Source: Hylemonella gracilis ATCC 19624 (GTDB lineage: Bacteria > Pseudomonadota > Gammaproteobacteria > Burkholderiales > Burkholderiaceae_C). From it: 64,000 bases of DNA. A model generated the notes under the pieces. It saw only the letters and a program-made list of their open reading frames with translations. It was not told the origin of the DNA and did no database searches. The stretch is taken from positions 1-64,000 of the forward strand of contig NZ_AEGR01000029.1 in NCBI RefSeq assembly GCF_000211835.1. Direction: 5' to 3'. Positions 19,478-28,224 of this stretch are shown piece by piece (within the stretch, counting starts at the first letter, position 1; each line of letters opens with the position of its first letter). Both the position numbers and the translations under genes were made by a program.

Positions 19478-22384
19478 ATGACAGCTTTCAACGACGGCAA
19501 GGCGCGTGACCCGGGCGGTGGCCCGAGCGATGAGGAACGCATGGCGCAACACAGCCTGTTTCAGGCTGTTTTTGATGGAAGTCCAGGTGCCGCCGTCTTG
19601 ATCCGGCACAAGGACGGTTGCTTGGTCCGCGCGAACCAGGGATGGCTGGCGCTGACGGGATACAGCCTTGAGGAGGTGCAGGGGCGCACCTTGGTGGAAC
19701 TGGGCTGCTGGGTTGACCCTCAAGAGGGCCAGGACTGCTGGGCTCAGATTGGCGTGCACGGTCGCCTGAAGGCCCGCGAAGTTCGGGTCTGGTTCAAGGA
19801 TCACGGACGCGGGCCACGCCGGGTGCGGATCAACGCTTCCTCGCTGGACGGGCTCCGGGCCTCCGACGGGCGGCACGTCCTGCTCTCCATGGAAGACATC
19901 ACCGCCGTGCGCGACACCGGGGGCACCTCGCCCTCAGGTGTGGTGGCGCAGAACCTCGCGAATGACCGTCTGGCGGCACAGCTGGACCTGTATGCGCTGA
20001 CCGAGGAGCTGGCCCGGGTAGGGCACTGGAGCAGCGACGGCAAGAGTGTGTATTTCTCTCCGGGCTTGCAGAAGATGTCGGGTGCGCAGACCCCCGCGAT
20101 GCTGACGGTCGAGGAGGCCCGACGCCGCATTCACCCCGAGGATTTGCAAATCTACTTGGAGGCGCGCGAGGCCATGGATGGGCGCGTGTTCGAGTACCGG
20201 ATCATGGGGCCGGAGGGTGGCGTGAGCTGGCGCCGCGCGCGCATCCACCGCCATTGCAACAGCGATGGCAGCTTCCTGGATTTTGGCGTCATCCTCGACG
20301 TGACGGCCGAGACCGAGGCCGCCCTCGTGCTGCGCGAACAGCTCGCCTTCATCGAGAAGATCACCAGCCACGTGCCGCTGATGCTCTTCCTGTACGAGCG
20401 GCGCGGCGATGGCACCGAAGTCTTTCCCTTTCTCAGCCCCGGTGTGCGAAAGTTGTTCGGCGTGGAGGCCGAGGAGGCTCGGCGCGATGCGTCACTGCTG
20501 TTCAATCGCCTGCATCCCGAGGACCGCGACGGCGTGCGCCACAGCATGGACGCCGCCCATTTCGACGGGGGCATCTGGTCGCATGAGTTCCGCATCATCG
20601 GTGAGGACGGATGGGAGCGTTGGCTGCTGGGCCACGCCATCAACCGCCTGGAGGGGGACCACCTTGTCGCCTACGGCTCTGTCTCGGACATCACCGACCG
20701 CAAGCTGGCCGAGCAGCGCCTGCAGGACAGCGAAGCTCGCTTCCGTAGCCTGACCGATCTGTCCTCAGACTGGTATTGGGAGACGGACGAGCAACTGCGC
20801 TTCATCCATTTCGTGGGCTATCAGCAGAACAAGATCCTGCGCAGCGAAGCCGAAATCCTGGGCAAGACCCGCTGGGAAATCGGTGCCCTCAACATGAGCG
20901 AGGAAGACTGGGCGGTTCATCGCCAAGTACTGGAGTCGCGCCAGCCCTTCCGTGACTTGGAGCTGCTGCGCATGGGCGCCCATCGCCAGCAGTACTGGGT
21001 GTCCATCAGCGGTGCGCCGATCTTCGACGCGCGTCAACGCTTCCGTGGTTATCGAGGCATTGGGCGCGACATCAGCGACCGCAAGCGTGCCGAGGGGGAG
21101 ACCCAGCGCTTGGCGTTCTACGACACGCTGACGGGTTTGCCCAACCGCCGCCTGCTGCTCGATCGTCTGGCCCAAGCCCAAGCCGCCTGCGCGCGCACCA
21201 AGCGGCATGGCGCGCTCTTCTTCCTGGACCTGGACAACTTCAAGGACCTCAACGACACGCTAGGCCATGACGTGGGCGACCTGCTGCTCAAGCAGGTCGC
21301 GCAGCGACTGCTGAGCTGTCTGCGCGAGAGCGACACCGCGGCGCGCCTGGGGGGCGATGAGTTCGTCGTCATGCTGCTGGAATTGGACGAAGACGAGAAC
21401 GAGGCAGCGGCGCATGCCGAGCGCGTCGGAGAGAAAATCCTCAAGCGGCTGAACGCGCCCTATGAGCTGGCGGGGCGGGAGCACAACAGCTCTCCCAGCA
21501 TCGGCCTCACGGTGTTCAGTGGCGGCGCCCAGGGCGTGGACGAACTGCTCAAGCGCGCCGACCTGGCCATGTACCAGGCCAAGGCGGCGGGACGCAACAC
21601 GCTGCGCTTCTTCGACCCGCAAATGCAGGCCGCCGTGCTGGCACGCGCCGCGCTGGACGCGGACATGCGTCAGGCGGTGCAGAATCAGGAACTGCTGTTG
21701 CACTACCAGCCCGTGGTCGACGCGGCCGGCGGTGTGCGTGGATACGAAGCCTTGCTGCGCTGGAATCACCCTCGGCGGGGCGTGCTGGCGCCCGGCAGCT
21801 TCATTGGCCTGGCCGAGCAGAGTGGCCTGATCCTGCCAATTGGGCAGTGGGTGCTGCGCGCCGCTTGTCACCAGCTCGTGACGTGGAGCCGGGGCCTGGA
21901 CACCCAGGGGCTGAGTCTCGCCGTCAACGTCAGCGCGCGTCAGTTCCGCCAACGTGATTTCGTGGATCAGGTGCTGGCGGTGATCGACGAGACCGGCGTC
22001 AATCCGCAGCGTTTGCGGCTGGAGCTGACCGAGAGCCTGCTCATCTCGGAGGTGGAAGATGCCATCCGCAAGATGGCCGAGCTGCGCGCGCGCGGTGTGC
22101 GCTTCTCCCTGGACGACTTTGGCACGGGCTATTCATCACTCAATTACCTCAAGCGACTGCCCCTGGATGCTCTCAAGATCGACCGCAGTTTCGTCAGTGA
22201 CGTGCTCACCGATCCCAACGATGCCGTCATCGTGCGCACCATTCTGGCCCTGGCGCAGAGCATGGGCTTGCAGACCGTGGCCGAGGGCGTCGAAACCGAG
22301 GGCCAGCGCGATTTTCTGCGGGACAATGGCTGTACCCTGTTTCAAGGGTATTTGTTCGGCCGGCCAGGACTGCTGGGGCATTGA
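19478..22384 (+). CDS. Multi-PAS GGDEF-EAL cyclic-di-GMP signalling protein
   Basis: A 968-residue cytoplasmic protein without membrane segments. Four PAS-type modules occupy about residues 15-540. The GGDEF domain (about 545-710) has an intact active site ARLGGDEFVV preceded by an inhibitory I-site RESD five residues upstream. The EAL domain (about 725-965) keeps YEALLRW, ELTES, DDFGTGYS and AEGVET, so both synthesis and breakdown of c-di-GMP are chemically possible. ATG 19478 follows AGGGA; a longer frame from 19451 adds nine residues without support. It is followed by an OmpR-type regulator and stand-alone receiver gene on the same strand. Confidence 0.93.
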   Translation: MTAFNDGKARDPGGGPSDEERMAQHSLFQAVFDGSPGAAVLIRHKDGCLVRANQGWLALTGYSLEEVQGRTLVELGCWVDPQEGQDCWAQIGVHGRLKAREVRVWFKDHGRGPRRVRINASSLDGLRASDGRHVLLSMEDITAVRDTGGTSPSGVVAQNLANDRLAAQLDLYALTEELARVGHWSSDGKSVYFSPGLQKMSGAQTPAMLTVEEARRRIHPEDLQIYLEAREAMDGRVFEYRIMGPEGGVSWRRARIHRHCNSDGSFLDFGVILDVTAETEAALVLREQLAFIEKITSHVPLMLFLYERRGDGTEVFPFLSPGVRKLFGVEAEEARRDASLLFNRLHPEDRDGVRHSMDAAHFDGGIWSHEFRIIGEDGWERWLLGHAINRLEGDHLVAYGSVSDITDRKLAEQRLQDSEARFRSLTDLSSDWYWETDEQLRFIHFVGYQQNKILRSEAEILGKTRWEIGALNMSEEDWAVHRQVLESRQPFRDLELLRMGAHRQQYWVSISGAPIFDARQRFRGYRGIGRDISDRKRAEGETQRLAFYDTLTGLPNRRLLLDRLAQAQAACARTKRHGALFFLDLDNFKDLNDTLGHDVGDLLLKQVAQRLLSCLRESDTAARLGGDEFVVMLLELDEDENEAAAHAERVGEKILKRLNAPYELAGREHNSSPSIGLTVFSGGAQGVDELLKRADLAMYQAKAAGRNTLRFFDPQMQAAVLARAALDADMRQAVQNQELLLHYQPVVDAAGGVRGYEALLRWNHPRRGVLAPGSFIGLAEQSGLILPIGQWVLRAACHQLVTWSRGLDTQGLSLAVNVSARQFRQRDFVDQVLAVIDETGVNPQRLRLELTESLLISEVEDAIRKMAELRARGVRFSLDDFGTGYSSLNYLKRLPLDALKIDRSFVSDVLTDPNDAVIVRTILALAQSMGLQTVAEGVETEGQRDFLRDNGCTLFQGYLFGRPGLLGH

Positions 22385-22513
22385 CGCGACGCGCGAGCGA
22401 CACAGGGGCTTGCCGTGAACACGAGGGATGCCGGGCCTGCCGCACATGGGCCCGTGTCGGGTTGGGCGCGGGATCGCCCGCGAGGTCTGCTCTCTCCTGC
22501 ACAAGAACACGCT

Positions 22514-23260
22514 GTGAATACGCTGAAGGCGCCGCACATTCTGGTGGTCGATGACGATCCCGCCATCACCGAGATGGTGGGGCACTACCTCTCCGAGCAT
22601 GATTTCAGGGTCAGCGCCGCGCGCAATGGCGCCGAGATGCACCAGGTACTGCGCCAGTCGACGGTCCAACTCGTCCTGATGGATTTGCGCCTCAATGGAG
22701 AGAGTGGCCTGAACCTCGCGCGTGAGCTGCGTGAGCGACGGGCGCTGCCGGTGATCATCCTCACCGGCCGGTCTGAGGAGGCGGATCGGGTCATGGGTCT
22801 GGAACTTGCCGCCGATGACTACGTGGTCAAGCCCTTCAGCTTGAGAGAGTTGCTGGCGCGCATCCGCGCGGTGTTGCGACGCTACGCATCAGCGGTTTTC
22901 GAAACCGGGTCGATCACCATCGAGCCGGCTTCCGGGGTTCGTGCCTACCGTTTTGAAGGCTGGGAGTTGAATCTGCGACTGCGTCGCCTGCGCGCGCCGG
23001 ACGCGCGCGAGATTGAACTCAGCTTGGGTGAATTCAGCTTGCTGCACGCCCTGTGCCGGGCTCCTGGCCGGGTGCTCAGCCGGGATCAGTTGCTGGAGAT
23101 GACGCGCCGCGACGCGGGCGCCGTGTACGACCGCGCCATCGACGTGCAAATCCTGAGGCTGCGACGCAAGATCGAGTTGGACGCCTCGACGCCTCGCTAC
23201 ATCCGCACCGAACGCGGCGCGGGGTATGTTTTCGACACGTCGGTCGAACCCGTGACGTGA
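22514..23260 (+). CDS. OmpR/PhoB-family response regulator
   Basis: A 248-residue two-component regulator. The receiver (about 8-125) has ILVVDDDPAI, phosphoacceptor Asp in VLMDLRLNGESG, Thr in ILTGRS and Lys in YVVKPF. A winged-helix DNA-binding domain (about 150-240) shows LSLGEFSLLHALC, GRVLSRDQLLEM and RTERGAGYVF. I chose GTG 22514, which places the receiver at the N-terminus; an upstream GTG at 22415 would add 33 unconserved residues. It sits between the PAS-GGDEF-EAL gene and a receiver-only gene, with a Cache hybrid kinase downstream that may be its partner. Confidence 0.9.
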   Translation: MNTLKAPHILVVDDDPAITEMVGHYLSEHDFRVSAARNGAEMHQVLRQSTVQLVLMDLRLNGESGLNLARELRERRALPVIILTGRSEEADRVMGLELAADDYVVKPFSLRELLARIRAVLRRYASAVFETGSITIEPASGVRAYRFEGWELNLRLRRLRAPDAREIELSLGEFSLLHALCRAPGRVLSRDQLLEMTRRDAGAVYDRAIDVQILRLRRKIELDASTPRYIRTERGAGYVFDTSVEPVT

Positions 23261-23375
23261 GCAACGCGCATGTTTCAGCTGCAACACGGACTGCTCGGCT
23301 GAAATTGCGTTGAAATCAAGCAGCTTGCTGCCTGCGTTTCAATGCGGCGCGGACACACCGCAGTCCCAGGGAGCC

Positions 23376-23747
23376 ATGTTCGAAATGCTGGAATGGGTGA
23401 TCGTCATCGAATTCGATCCACTGGTGCGTGCTTTGCTGGTCGAATGGCTGGAGGAAATCCGTCCAGGCGTGCTGTCCTTTGACGGTCGGCAAGTCTTGCC
23501 AGCCGTTGGCGCTAGCCTGGTTGTCGTTGACCTGGGCAACGACAGGCGCCAGGGCGCGGACAACATCCGCCGCCTGCGCACGCTGTACCCCGGGGTTCCT
23601 CTGCTGGGACTCTCCACTCAGGCGCGCGAGGGGATCGCTGCGGGCGGTGAAGCGGCACGCAGACTCGGCGTGGACATGCTCTTGCCCAAGCCCTGCGAGC
23701 GCGAACTGCTGCTGCAGGCCGCTCGGACGCTGATGGCGGTGACCTAA
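23376..23747 (+). CDS. Stand-alone receiver-like protein
   Basis: A 123-residue protein with the alternating pattern of a response-regulator receiver but divergent at key places. The usual acidic pair is replaced by VIEFDPLVR, the likely phosphoacceptor is Asp in LVVVDLGND, Ser/Thr occur in LLGLSTQ and Lys in LLPKPCE. No output domain is present. ATG 23376 follows AGGGAG at ideal spacing. It lies between the OmpR-type regulator and the Cache hybrid kinase, so it could be a phosphate sink or intermediate in that system (inference). Confidence 0.72.
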   Translation: MFEMLEWVIVIEFDPLVRALLVEWLEEIRPGVLSFDGRQVLPAVGASLVVVDLGNDRRQGADNIRRLRTLYPGVPLLGLSTQAREGIAAGGEAARRLGVDMLLPKPCERELLLQAARTLMAVT

Positions 23748-23755
23748 GGCCTGCT

Positions 23756-23900
23756 CATACTCATTACCCGAGATGCGTTGCGGATCAAAAAGGCCATGCG
23801 CGAGGCGCGAAACGCGGCCGGGGTCACCCGCCGGCAAGGCTTCGCCACACCGCGCATGGCCTTTGGGACGCAACCCGTTCGCACTCGCGCAATGAGTGTG
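23756..23900. repeat. Nested intergenic palindrome
   Basis: Between the receiver gene and the Cache kinase, AAAGGCCATGCGCG (23789-23802) is perfectly complementary to 23851-23864, and the outer arm 23756-23772 is largely complementary to 23884-23900. A small inner hairpin (GCCGG...CCGGC near 23816-23836) sits in the loop. It may act as a bidirectional terminator or be a palindromic repeat like those at 33.8-36.3 kb. Confidence 0.6.
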
Positions 23901-23929
23901 AACAGGACTTAGGCTCCGTCGAGATCGCC

Positions 23930-26521
23930 ATGCAGAACCGCACTTCCCTGATGCGATACGCGGTCATCCTCGCGGGCGTGGCCTTCACGCTGGTATTCGC
24001 CGGTTCCTCGGCCTATGACGCCTGGTACCAGCGCGACCAGATCTACCAGGCCTCGGAGCGCGAGCTCGGTAACTTCTCCCGGCTCTTGGCCGTGGAAACC
24101 GAGCGCAGCCTGCAGACCGTCAACGTGCTCCTGCGTGACACGGCCTGGTGGTACCAGCAGCAGGGTCACCGCTTGCCCGACGTGGACATCAACCGCACGC
24201 TGACCACCTTGTCCGAACTCGTACCTCAGGTGGCGATGCTGAATTTGATCGATGCGGGCGGCGCGCAGCGCTACCGCTCCTCGCCCCTGAGCACCCGGCC
24301 CGCCGACTTCACGCAGCGCCCGTACTTCCAAGTTCACCGGGACAACGAGGACGCGGGCCTCTACATCAACGCGCCCCTCTTTTCGCAGGCCATTGGCCGC
24401 ATGGGCCTGGTGATGTCACGCCGCGTCAACGACGCGCAAGGTCGTTTCGCGGGCGTTGTGTCGGCGACCGTGCGACTTGACCAGCTCTGCGCGACCTATG
24501 ACAGCATCGATTTCGGCAGCCAGACGGAGATGCACGTCACCTTCCTCGATGGCACGCCACTCATCACCCCGAGCCAGCGCAGCGACGGGCCGCTCAGCTT
24601 GCCGCCAACGCCAGTTCAAACCGGGCTAGATGGACTGGTGCCGCCTGACGACGGAGGGTTGCACTTGCGGCGGTTGAACGATGGACGACCCCGGGTGGTC
24701 GCCGCCGCGCGCGTGCCAGGCCATCCTCTGGTCATCTATTTATCGCGCGACGAGGCAGAGATCCTGCGGGGCTGGCACACCGAAACGCAGCACATGCTCG
24801 TGCGAACGCTGATTCTGGCGGTGTGCGTGCTGATCTCGGTCTTGCTGGCCTTGCGCCAGTTGCGCAAGCTGGACCAGCACGAGCAGGCACTGTCCTTGAG
24901 CGAGCAGCGCTACGCGCTGGTCATGGAGGCGGCCAACGAAGGTCATGCGGAATGGGATTTGCAGCAAGACACGATCTACCTGTCCCCGCGCTGGCGCGAG
25001 ATGCACTTCCTCGCGGATGGCGACGATCTTTCCTTCGAGCAGTTCCGCGCGATGACACGCGTCCATCCCGATGACCGAGACGTGCTCATCGCGGCCATGC
25101 AAACGCATTTGCGAGGGGATGCCCGCTTCTTCGAGGCGGAGTACCGGGTCAAGGACGGCCAGGGCGATTGGCATTGGATCCACGCTCGCGGTTGCGTGCA
25201 TGGCGATGCGATTCAAGATTGCTTCCGTTTCTACTGGACGACTCGGGACGTCAGTCATCGCAAGGCGGCCGAGGTGGAAAAGCGCCAGCTGGAAGCCAAG
25301 CTGTTGCGAGCCCGCCACCTGGAGTCGCTGGGAACCATGGCAGGCGGCATCGCCCATGATTTCAACAACATCCTGGGCGCCATCCTGGGTTACGGCGAGA
25401 TGGCACAGCGCCTTGCCGAGCCAGAAAGCACGCAGGCTCGCTACTTGGATCGCGTGATGCAAGCAGGGCAGCGGGCCAAGGCCTTGGTTCGGCGCATCAT
25501 CGATTTCAGCCGCAGCGGGTACGGAGAAAAAACGCGGGTTGCCGTTCAGCCCCTGGTGGAAGAAGCGATGACCTTGCTGGCACCGACGCTGCCCGAGGGC
25601 GTCGAGCTGCGGCCTCGCCTGTCGGCCCCTCGGGCGGCCATCTTGGGCGAGGTGTCCCAGCTGCACCAGATCGTGATGAACTTGTGCACCAATGCCATCG
25701 CGGCCATTGATGGCCAGGGCACCGTGACGGTCTCGCTGTCGCAACAGCACATTCAGACGGACACGCATTGTTGTCATGGCGTTCTGAAGATCGGCGACTA
25801 TGTCCGACTCCAAGTGCAGGATACCGGTCGAGGCATGGAGGCCCAAACCCTGGATCGGGCCTTTGATCCCTTCTTCACCACCCGACCCGTGGGCGAGGGG
25901 GCTGGGCTGGGCCTGTCCGTGGTGCACGGCATCGTCGCGGAGCTGGGCGGCACGATCGACGTCGTCTCGGAGTTGGGCCGAGGCTCGACCTTCACCATCT
26001 GGCTACCCTCGCAAGGAGAGCTGGATGCCGTGCCGCAAGAGCCTCCACCCCCGCCGCCGATGGGGCGGGGTGAAACGCTCATGGTGGTGGACGACGAGCC
26101 GGCCTTGGTCGAGTTGCTCGAGGACTCGCTCGCGGCGCTGGGGTACGAGGCCGTGGGTTACACCTCCAGCACCAAGGCCTTGCAGGCCTTCCAGGCCGAT
26201 GCCGACCGCTTCGACTTGGTCCTGACCGATCAGCAACTGCCCGAGTTGAGTGGTGCCGAGCTCATAGCGCGTCTCAGGGTCTTGCGGCCCCTGCTGCCCG
26301 TCGTCTTGATGACGGGCCATGGCGGCGCGGGTCTGGAGCCGCGCATCCAGTCCGTCAACATCGATGCCGTGCTGCACAAGCCCGTCTCGGCGCGGGACAT
26401 CGCGGTCTGCATCGCCCGGGTGCTGAAGTCCGCGAGCGATCGTCGGGCTCGCGTCGACACGGTGTGGGCGCCACATGAAGGTGACGGCGCCCACACCTCC
26501 GACCCCGGCGAGGCGCGCTGA
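23930..26521 (+). CDS. Cache-domain hybrid sensor histidine kinase
   Basis: An 863-residue membrane sensor. A hydrophobic segment at about 9-27 and another at about 288-310 bracket a periplasmic Cache (PDC) sensor with the typical QRPYFQVHRDNEDAG region. A PAS module (about 325-445) is followed by a dimerisation helix with His in GGIAHDFNNILGAI (near 468), HATPase motifs NLCTNAIAAI and GAGLGLSVVHGIV, a proline-rich hinge and a C-terminal receiver (about 717-830) with MVVDDEPA, LTDQQLP and LHKPVS. The HDFNN type often signals to a separate regulator; the upstream OmpR-type protein is a candidate. Confidence 0.92.
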   Translation: MQNRTSLMRYAVILAGVAFTLVFAGSSAYDAWYQRDQIYQASERELGNFSRLLAVETERSLQTVNVLLRDTAWWYQQQGHRLPDVDINRTLTTLSELVPQVAMLNLIDAGGAQRYRSSPLSTRPADFTQRPYFQVHRDNEDAGLYINAPLFSQAIGRMGLVMSRRVNDAQGRFAGVVSATVRLDQLCATYDSIDFGSQTEMHVTFLDGTPLITPSQRSDGPLSLPPTPVQTGLDGLVPPDDGGLHLRRLNDGRPRVVAAARVPGHPLVIYLSRDEAEILRGWHTETQHMLVRTLILAVCVLISVLLALRQLRKLDQHEQALSLSEQRYALVMEAANEGHAEWDLQQDTIYLSPRWREMHFLADGDDLSFEQFRAMTRVHPDDRDVLIAAMQTHLRGDARFFEAEYRVKDGQGDWHWIHARGCVHGDAIQDCFRFYWTTRDVSHRKAAEVEKRQLEAKLLRARHLESLGTMAGGIAHDFNNILGAILGYGEMAQRLAEPESTQARYLDRVMQAGQRAKALVRRIIDFSRSGYGEKTRVAVQPLVEEAMTLLAPTLPEGVELRPRLSAPRAAILGEVSQLHQIVMNLCTNAIAAIDGQGTVTVSLSQQHIQTDTHCCHGVLKIGDYVRLQVQDTGRGMEAQTLDRAFDPFFTTRPVGEGAGLGLSVVHGIVAELGGTIDVVSELGRGSTFTIWLPSQGELDAVPQEPPPPPPMGRGETLMVVDDEPALVELLEDSLAALGYEAVGYTSSTKALQAFQADADRFDLVLTDQQLPELSGAELIARLRVLRPLLPVVLMTGHGGAGLEPRIQSVNIDAVLHKPVSARDIAVCIARVLKSASDRRARVDTVWAPHEGDGAHTSDPGEAR

Positions 26522-27089
26522 ATCGCCCGCCCCAGCTCCCCAGCACGCCCGCCAGACACCCGTTGTTTGCAATAACCCACCACCCGGTCGAGCACGGATC
26601 TTGAACGTGATGGCTCGACCCTGGGTCGAGGCCGTAGCTCGTTTGTCAACGTGCCTGTTACGACTTTGTTGCACTTCTCTCGGCCGCCTGGCCCCGCGCT
26701 GTGTTGCGGTTGAAATTCGTAACACCCGATCTGAAATCGTGCACCAACACAGTCCTTCCACAGTGGCAGGGGCACAAGCTCGGCGTGCGCTGCGTCTTGT
26801 TCGATAAGCCGTCAGCTCGATCGTGCGGAGTGTTCCAACGGAGGTTATTCATCTCTATTCCAAATTGGAATTGAAAGCATTCGAACTTTTCACTTCTCAT
26901 ACGCGACGCGCAAATCTAGACTCGGCGCGCTCCTGCTTCAAGGTAGGCACGGGGTGTCACGGCGCGTCACATGCTCTGTGCATGCGCCCGCCGATCCGAG
27001 TCCGATGCACTGGCAGATTTCAGACGGTTGCGGCCGGGACGCCGCTGTCCGTGAAGGTTGAGAAACCCATTCGCACATCGGTACCGGCA
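26522..27089. other. 568-bp intergenic region before a LysR gene
   Basis: No convincing gene is present. It contains a hairpin (CTCGACCCTGGGTCGAG near 26615-26631) downstream of the kinase gene and, further on, AT-richer DNA with a perfect palindrome at 26857-26871. A weak open frame extends the LysR gene upstream from 26823 but shows no family similarity. Confidence 0.5.
26857..26871. promoter_or_regulatory. Candidate LysR-type operator
   Basis: ATTCCAAATTGGAAT is a perfect inverted repeat and contains the T-N11-A pattern of LysR-type binding boxes. It lies about 220 bases before the LysR start, consistent with autoregulation if the promoter is nearby. Confidence 0.4.
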
Positions 27090-28028
27090 ATGAATTCCAT
27101 TGGTTTTCCCAGGCGGCCCAACGTTGAATTCCGCCACCTGCGTGTTTTTGCGGAAGTGGTACGGCATGGAGGATTCACGCGCGCGGCGGAAGTCATCCAC
27201 GCCACGCAATCGACGGTCAGCAAGGTCATCAGTCAACTTGAGAACGAAGTCGGCAAGCCCTTGCTGAGACGCCACCGGCGTGGCATCGAGCTGACCCGCG
27301 TCGGGGAAATCGTCTACCGCCGTGCCCAGGTCATGTTGGCGCAGCGCGAACTGCTCGCGGACGAACTGCACGCCTTGGCGGGCAGCCCATACGTCACCCT
27401 CAAACTGGGGTTTTCGCGCATGGAGACCAGCACCTTCTTTGGTCGGGCGCTGGCGGAGTTCCGCCGTCGTTATCCCGATGTGGAAATTTCCATCGCCGTC
27501 GAATCGGAAAGCCAGATCGTGCGTCGCTTGCTGAAGGGGGATTTGGACCTTGCGGGGCTGGTGTCGCCTCGTGACCCAGGGCTGGAAGTGCTGGAGTTGC
27601 AGCGTGAGCCGGTCTACGTGGTGGTGTCGCGCGAGAATCCGCTGGCCCTGCGTACCCGTGTCGGCATAGCTGACCTCAAGGATCAGCAACTCGTGCTGTT
27701 CGAGGAGAAATGTCAACTCAATGAGATGGTGGTGGGTGCCCTGGCCCAGGCCGGCATTCTGGCGCCCGTGGCGATCAAGACCTCGCAGGTCGGCCTCATC
27801 CATGAGCTGGTGGCCGAGAACATCGGCATAGGCTTCTTGCCTCGGGCACTGGCGCTCAACCGCCTGCATCCCATGGTGGTCGCCTTGCCGCTCGAGGGTT
27901 TCCAGCCTCAGTGGATCTATACCTTGGCTTGGGCCCGGGCGGCGCGTCTCTCTCCCACGGCACGCACCTGGATCGCGGTGGCCCGGTCCGTGCATGCCTT
28001 TGCCGAGCTGGCGGGGGACTTGAAATGA
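27090..28028 (+). CDS. LysR-family transcriptional regulator
   Basis: A 312-residue regulator with an N-terminal winged helix-turn-helix (about residues 12-70; FRHLRVFAEVV, FTRAAEVIHATQSTVSKVIS) and a periplasmic-binding-like effector domain (about 100-300). ATG 27090 gives the usual LysR length; the frame upstream adds 89 unconserved residues. Effector and targets are unknown. No metabolic gene is divergent from it; its neighbours are a hybrid kinase upstream and a GGDEF-EAL gene downstream. Confidence 0.9.
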   Translation: MNSIGFPRRPNVEFRHLRVFAEVVRHGGFTRAAEVIHATQSTVSKVISQLENEVGKPLLRRHRRGIELTRVGEIVYRRAQVMLAQRELLADELHALAGSPYVTLKLGFSRMETSTFFGRALAEFRRRYPDVEISIAVESESQIVRRLLKGDLDLAGLVSPRDPGLEVLELQREPVYVVVSRENPLALRTRVGIADLKDQQLVLFEEKCQLNEMVVGALAQAGILAPVAIKTSQVGLIHELVAENIGIGFLPRALALNRLHPMVVALPLEGFQPQWIYTLAWARAARLSPTARTWIAVARSVHAFAELAGDLK

Positions 28029-28224
28029 CGGTTTTGGGTTTCCATTCCCGCATCGCATGCCCCGCATGCCGATTCTTCATTTCCCCCCCGCAGAACCCGG
28101 ACCTAGACTCCACCCAAACATCGAAGGAAAGACAGGGGGGAGGGGAGGACTGCGTCGTGGGCGACGGTATCCGCCCATTCAGCGAACGATGCACAGGCCT
28201 TTTCACAACGGGGAGCGTGCTGGC

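Noticed and set aside
24740-25927. 395-residue open frame opposite the Cache kinase
   Set aside because: Composition and lack of domains mark it as a shadow of the kinase frame.
26823-27089. 89-residue upstream extension of the LysR gene
   Set aside because: Residues have no LysR similarity and the region contains a palindromic operator candidate; ATG 27090 gives the usual length.
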